6,794 nt of DNA, from the NCBI GenBank assembly GCA_029259935.1, contig JAJDEH010000093.1, positions 1 through 6,794 of the forward strand, written 5' to 3'. The position numbers and the translations under genes were made by a program. The notes under the pieces were generated by a model. The model was not told the origin of the DNA, did not search any database, and worked only from the letters and a program-made list of their open reading frames with translations. This document shows positions 5,235-6,794 of this stretch, piece by piece. Each line of letters starts with the position of its first letter. The first letter of the stretch is position 1. The DNA comes from Planctomycetota bacterium. Lineage in GTDB: Bacteria; Planctomycetota; Planctomycetia; Pirellulales; Pirellulaceae.

Positions 5235-5568
5235 CGCAAGACTCGCGGTCGGAAATGATGTCCGATGCTCGTTGTTCAACGCATCACAACTGAATGGACG
5301 AAGGCCTCTCGCGGTGGCAGCGGTGCAGACACGCGAAATGCAACTCCTGATGCAACCCTTTGGGAAAGGCCGCCGTTCGTCGGGCAAGTCGAGCGACAGT
5401 ATCCGATCGCTCCCAACGGGGTAATGACCTCCGCATGTGTACAGATTCTTGATAACAGCGATCGCATCTCGAATCGGCAATTTGGTTTGACACTTGCCCG
5501 GAATCATGCAGAATGAACCCAAGGTTCAACGTTGCAAGCGCGAACTATTCGGAACTTTTGAGAATGTT
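5235..5568 (+). other. Spacer with no convincing gene
   Basis: Overlapping frames exist on both strands (for example 5265-5516 plus and 5229-5522 minus), but none has gene-like composition or a ribosome binding site, and they contradict one another. TTGATAAC at 5449-5456 may be a left core of an attC ending at GTTAGCC (5569-5575), with ATAAC complementing the GTTAT of 5228-5232. If so, 5229-5569 is a second cassette without a clear gene. Confidence 0.35.
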
Positions 5569-5583
5569 GGTTAGCCTGGGGAG
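5569..5583 (+). promoter_or_regulatory. attC right core merging with a ribosome binding site
   Basis: GTTAGCC (5569-5575) has the form of a right core and is the same heptamer as at 4354-4360. It is followed directly by GGGGAGA, a good Shine-Dalgarno sequence about six bases before ATG 5590. This is the clearest ribosome binding site in the window and fixes the start of the DUF932-like gene. Confidence 0.5.
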
Positions 5584-5589
5584 ACCGTC

Positions 5590-6372
5590 ATGAACTATGC
5601 ACTGCTGCCGTTTCCAACCTTCTCCCGCGAAGCTAAATACGCTGGTTGCCCCGATATTCGCAATGTCCTCAATTCCCGCAAACGCAACGTCGCGCGAAAC
5701 GCTATCGACAACCTCGAATTACTGAACCACGTCGTCGATACCCTTCGAGACTTGCCATGGAATTTCGCCATCGATCATTGCCGCGAACACAACGGCCGAC
5801 TTCACCTCGCGGTCATGGCGCAAGATCTTGGCCGTGATCTTGATGTCGGCGATAAAATGAACGCCGGGTTCTTTCTGCAAAACTTCGAAAACGCCGAATC
5901 AGAAACATTGGCGTGCGCCCGCACATTTCGCGTGACTTGTGAAAATGGTGCGTTGCTCGAATGCGAAAAGGGCCAGTCATTCACGATTTCCGCCGCTGAT
6001 CGTCCACCCACCAAATGGCGCCACAATATCACGGCAGTCATCAATCGCTCATTCAGCGCGGATGGCCTCGATATTGATCTCGCCCGATTTCGTGCTACAA
6101 CTCAACAAATGGTCATCACGCCTTATGAATTGTTGTGTCACCTTTCCGCACAGGGTCTCATAGACGACGATGAACAATCAGATATTCAAACAGCGTTCAG
6201 TGATGCCGCGGACTTCACGATGTATGGGTTAATCAATGCGGTCACTCAGGTCGCGCATGGCTTGCGGTCGAATAACAGGTGGACACGTGCATTCCAAATC
6301 GAACGATTAGGCGGCGAAATACTTCGTGGCGATCATCACCTTCCCGCACTTGATCCGGTCTACTCGCCCTGA
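5590..6372 (+). CDS. DUF932-like protein
   Basis: A 260-residue soluble protein resembling the DUF932 (phage/plasmid-like) family. The telling block is NAGFFLQNFENAESETLACARTFRVTCENG in general shape: residues 91-98 GFFLQNF, an S/E-rich link, then FRVTCENGAL (113-122), corresponding to the family's pattern of lRNSEtG.....fRlvCtNG. The C-terminal NAVTQVAHGL...RWTRAFQIERLGGEIL (216-245) resembles the usual NAIT..A......R..LE..AG..L helix pair. DUF932 proteins are common on plasmids, phages and other mobile DNA; their biochemical role is not established. ATG 5590 has a strong ribosome binding site. The gene ends just before a collapsed attC. The family call rests on motif memory, so it is likely but unproven. 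Confidence 0.7.
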   Translation: MNYALLPFPTFSREAKYAGCPDIRNVLNSRKRNVARNAIDNLELLNHVVDTLRDLPWNFAIDHCREHNGRLHLAVMAQDLGRDLDVGDKMNAGFFLQNFENAESETLACARTFRVTCENGALLECEKGQSFTISAADRPPTKWRHNITAVINRSFSADGLDIDLARFRATTQQMVITPYELLCHLSAQGLIDDDEQSDIQTAFSDAADFTMYGLINAVTQVAHGLRSNNRWTRAFQIERLGGEILRGDHHLPALDPVYSP

Positions 6373-6375
6373 ATT

Positions 6376-6402
6376 GCTGGATAACAAGGCATTCGGTTAG
6401 AG
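6376..6402 (+). other. Collapsed attC: outer cores only
   Basis: GCTGGATAAC (6376-6385) has the form of a left core and GTTAGAG (6396-6402) of a right core, but only ten bases, AAGGCATTCG, separate them. Compared with the site at 5023-5152 (TAAC..AAGGC ... GCCATTCGTTA), this is the left outer part joined directly to the right outer part with the inner arms and loop deleted. It is too short to fold as a substrate, so the cassettes on either side would be locked together. Confidence 0.5.
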
Positions 6403-6415
6403 CTGCGGGACTCCT

Positions 6416-6673
6416 ATGGTCGGATTAACGCGTGTTCGTGAACTGCTCGAATTGCACGGCACTTGTCAGCGGCAGGATTCATCAGAATGGATGGGCAAGA
6501 TTCCGCTTGCTGATGCCATCGCGGAGTTTTACGCCGATCTTGGCCCAATGGATATCACAATTGAAGGCTACGGAAATCCCACTTTCATTCCGTGCTTGTC
6601 CCGACTTTGGGATCATCAAGCTGGCTACCGCTGGAATGGACTCACGGGCGAACCAAGCAAGGCATGCTCGTGA
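6416..6673 (+). CDS. SMI1/KNR4-like protein, C-terminally truncated
   Basis: An 85-residue protein resembling the first half of a SMI1/KNR4 family domain. Residues 4-15 (LTRVRELLELHG) form the first helix; IPLADAIAEFYADLGPMDITI (29-49) matches the LP..i..Fy...Gp..i.i pattern; GYGNPTFIPCLSRLWDHQAGYRWNGLTGEP (51-80) corresponds to the family's strand-turn region. In relatives the chain goes on after TGE with a W..W.VIAD..GDP-type segment; here SKACS and TGA follow at once, and I find no such continuation in any forward frame to 6794. Full-length members are about 130-190 residues, so this is half size. SMI1/KNR4 proteins are often immunity proteins against contact-dependent or polymorphic toxins. 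ATG 6416 has GGGA upstream and is 20 bases after a right core, as in a cassette. Confidence 0.6.
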   Translation: MVGLTRVRELLELHGTCQRQDSSEWMGKIPLADAIAEFYADLGPMDITIEGYGNPTFIPCLSRLWDHQAGYRWNGLTGEPSKACS

Positions 6674-6685
6674 CTTGGAGGAATG

Positions 6686-6794
6686 ATGCCGGCCCAGCCA
6701 GACCCCTTCCGCGACTTTGGAATTCTTCCTCAGCAGATGTCACCGCCGGCGCATATCGTTCGCGCTCACTTTTCGCTGCTCCACGTCATCGGCC
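6686..6794 (+). CDS. Possible further gene, partial
   Basis: An open frame starts at ATG 6686 (or the adjacent ATG 6683) and leaves the window at 6794. GGAGG (6677-6681) precedes it at four bases, a reasonable ribosome binding site. The start reads MPAQPDPFRDFGILPQQM and continues ..SPPAHIVRAHFSLLHVIG. No family recognised from 36 residues. It is in the same frame as the truncated SMI1-like gene and only 12 bases after its stop, so it might be translationally coupled, or the TGA at 6671-6673 might be a recent nonsense change. Confidence 0.35.
   Translation, partial: MPAQPDPFRDFGILPQQMSPPAHIVRAHFSLLHVIG

Noticed and set aside
5215..5529. Five overlapping short frames on both strands
   Set aside because: Mutually exclusive, no ribosome binding site, no recognisable protein; the TTG start at 5215 is inside an attC.
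6432..6686. Plus-strand frame overlapping the SMI1-like gene
   Set aside because: The 6416 frame has the family motifs; this one is its shadow, and its tail does not restore the missing SMI1 half.
1..6794. tRNA, rRNA or CRISPR array
   Set aside because: No regularly spaced short repeats and no tRNA-like TTCGA arm with matching acceptor stem were seen.

Overview
The window reads as a decaying chromosomal integron. At its left edge, on the minus strand, lies the N-terminal remnant of an IntI-type tyrosine recombinase. From about 541 to the right edge runs a plus-strand array of cassette-like genes separated by attC-type recombination sites. Three things suggest a planctomycete: the overall style of the proteins, 73-bp GCCAC...GTGGC palindromic repeats, and a REP-like palindrome built on GAAACGGGGACAGGT. 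This assignment rests on recognition of style, not on a marker gene, so treat it as moderate at best.

Layout. 1-172 (minus): start of an open frame that leaves the window and resembles the leader peptide region of group II introns. About 221-260: right end of a repeat found twice more further right. 276-500 (minus): intI remnant without a normal start codon and without its catalytic domain. 468-546: divergent gap where attI should be. 547-1410: acidic protein with a C-terminal zinc ribbon. 1411-1994: no convincing gene; attC-like debris plus one full repeat. 1995-2309: small unknown protein. 2310-2958: no convincing gene; half an attC-like site and a second full repeat. 2959-3336: four-helix membrane protein. 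3337-3638: REP-like palindrome, then a compact attC. 3716-4300, 4372-5031 and 5590-6372: unknown protein, unknown acidic protein and a DUF932-like protein. 6416-6673: truncated SMI1/KNR4-like protein. 6686-end: a possible further gene.

The best evidence for cassettes comes from paired ends. In an integron the first bases of a cassette (TTRRRY...) must complement the R'' core at its own 3' end. The 3640-4354 cassette starts with GTTAGGTGG (the G belongs to the previous site) and carries CCACCTAAC near its end, a perfect match. The 4355-5146 cassette starts with GTTAGCCAGT and carries ACTGGTTAAC, 9 of 10. Between L'' and L' of the first of these sites there are extra unpaired adenines, as expected of the extrahelical bases IntI uses to choose the strand.

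The genes have no shared pathway that I can see, which is normal for cassettes: each stands alone on the plus strand, starts shortly after an attC core and ends inside or just before its own attC. The array looks old. The integrase is destroyed, one attC has collapsed to its two outer cores, one cassette appears to be empty, and mobile palindromic repeats have spread into the spacers.
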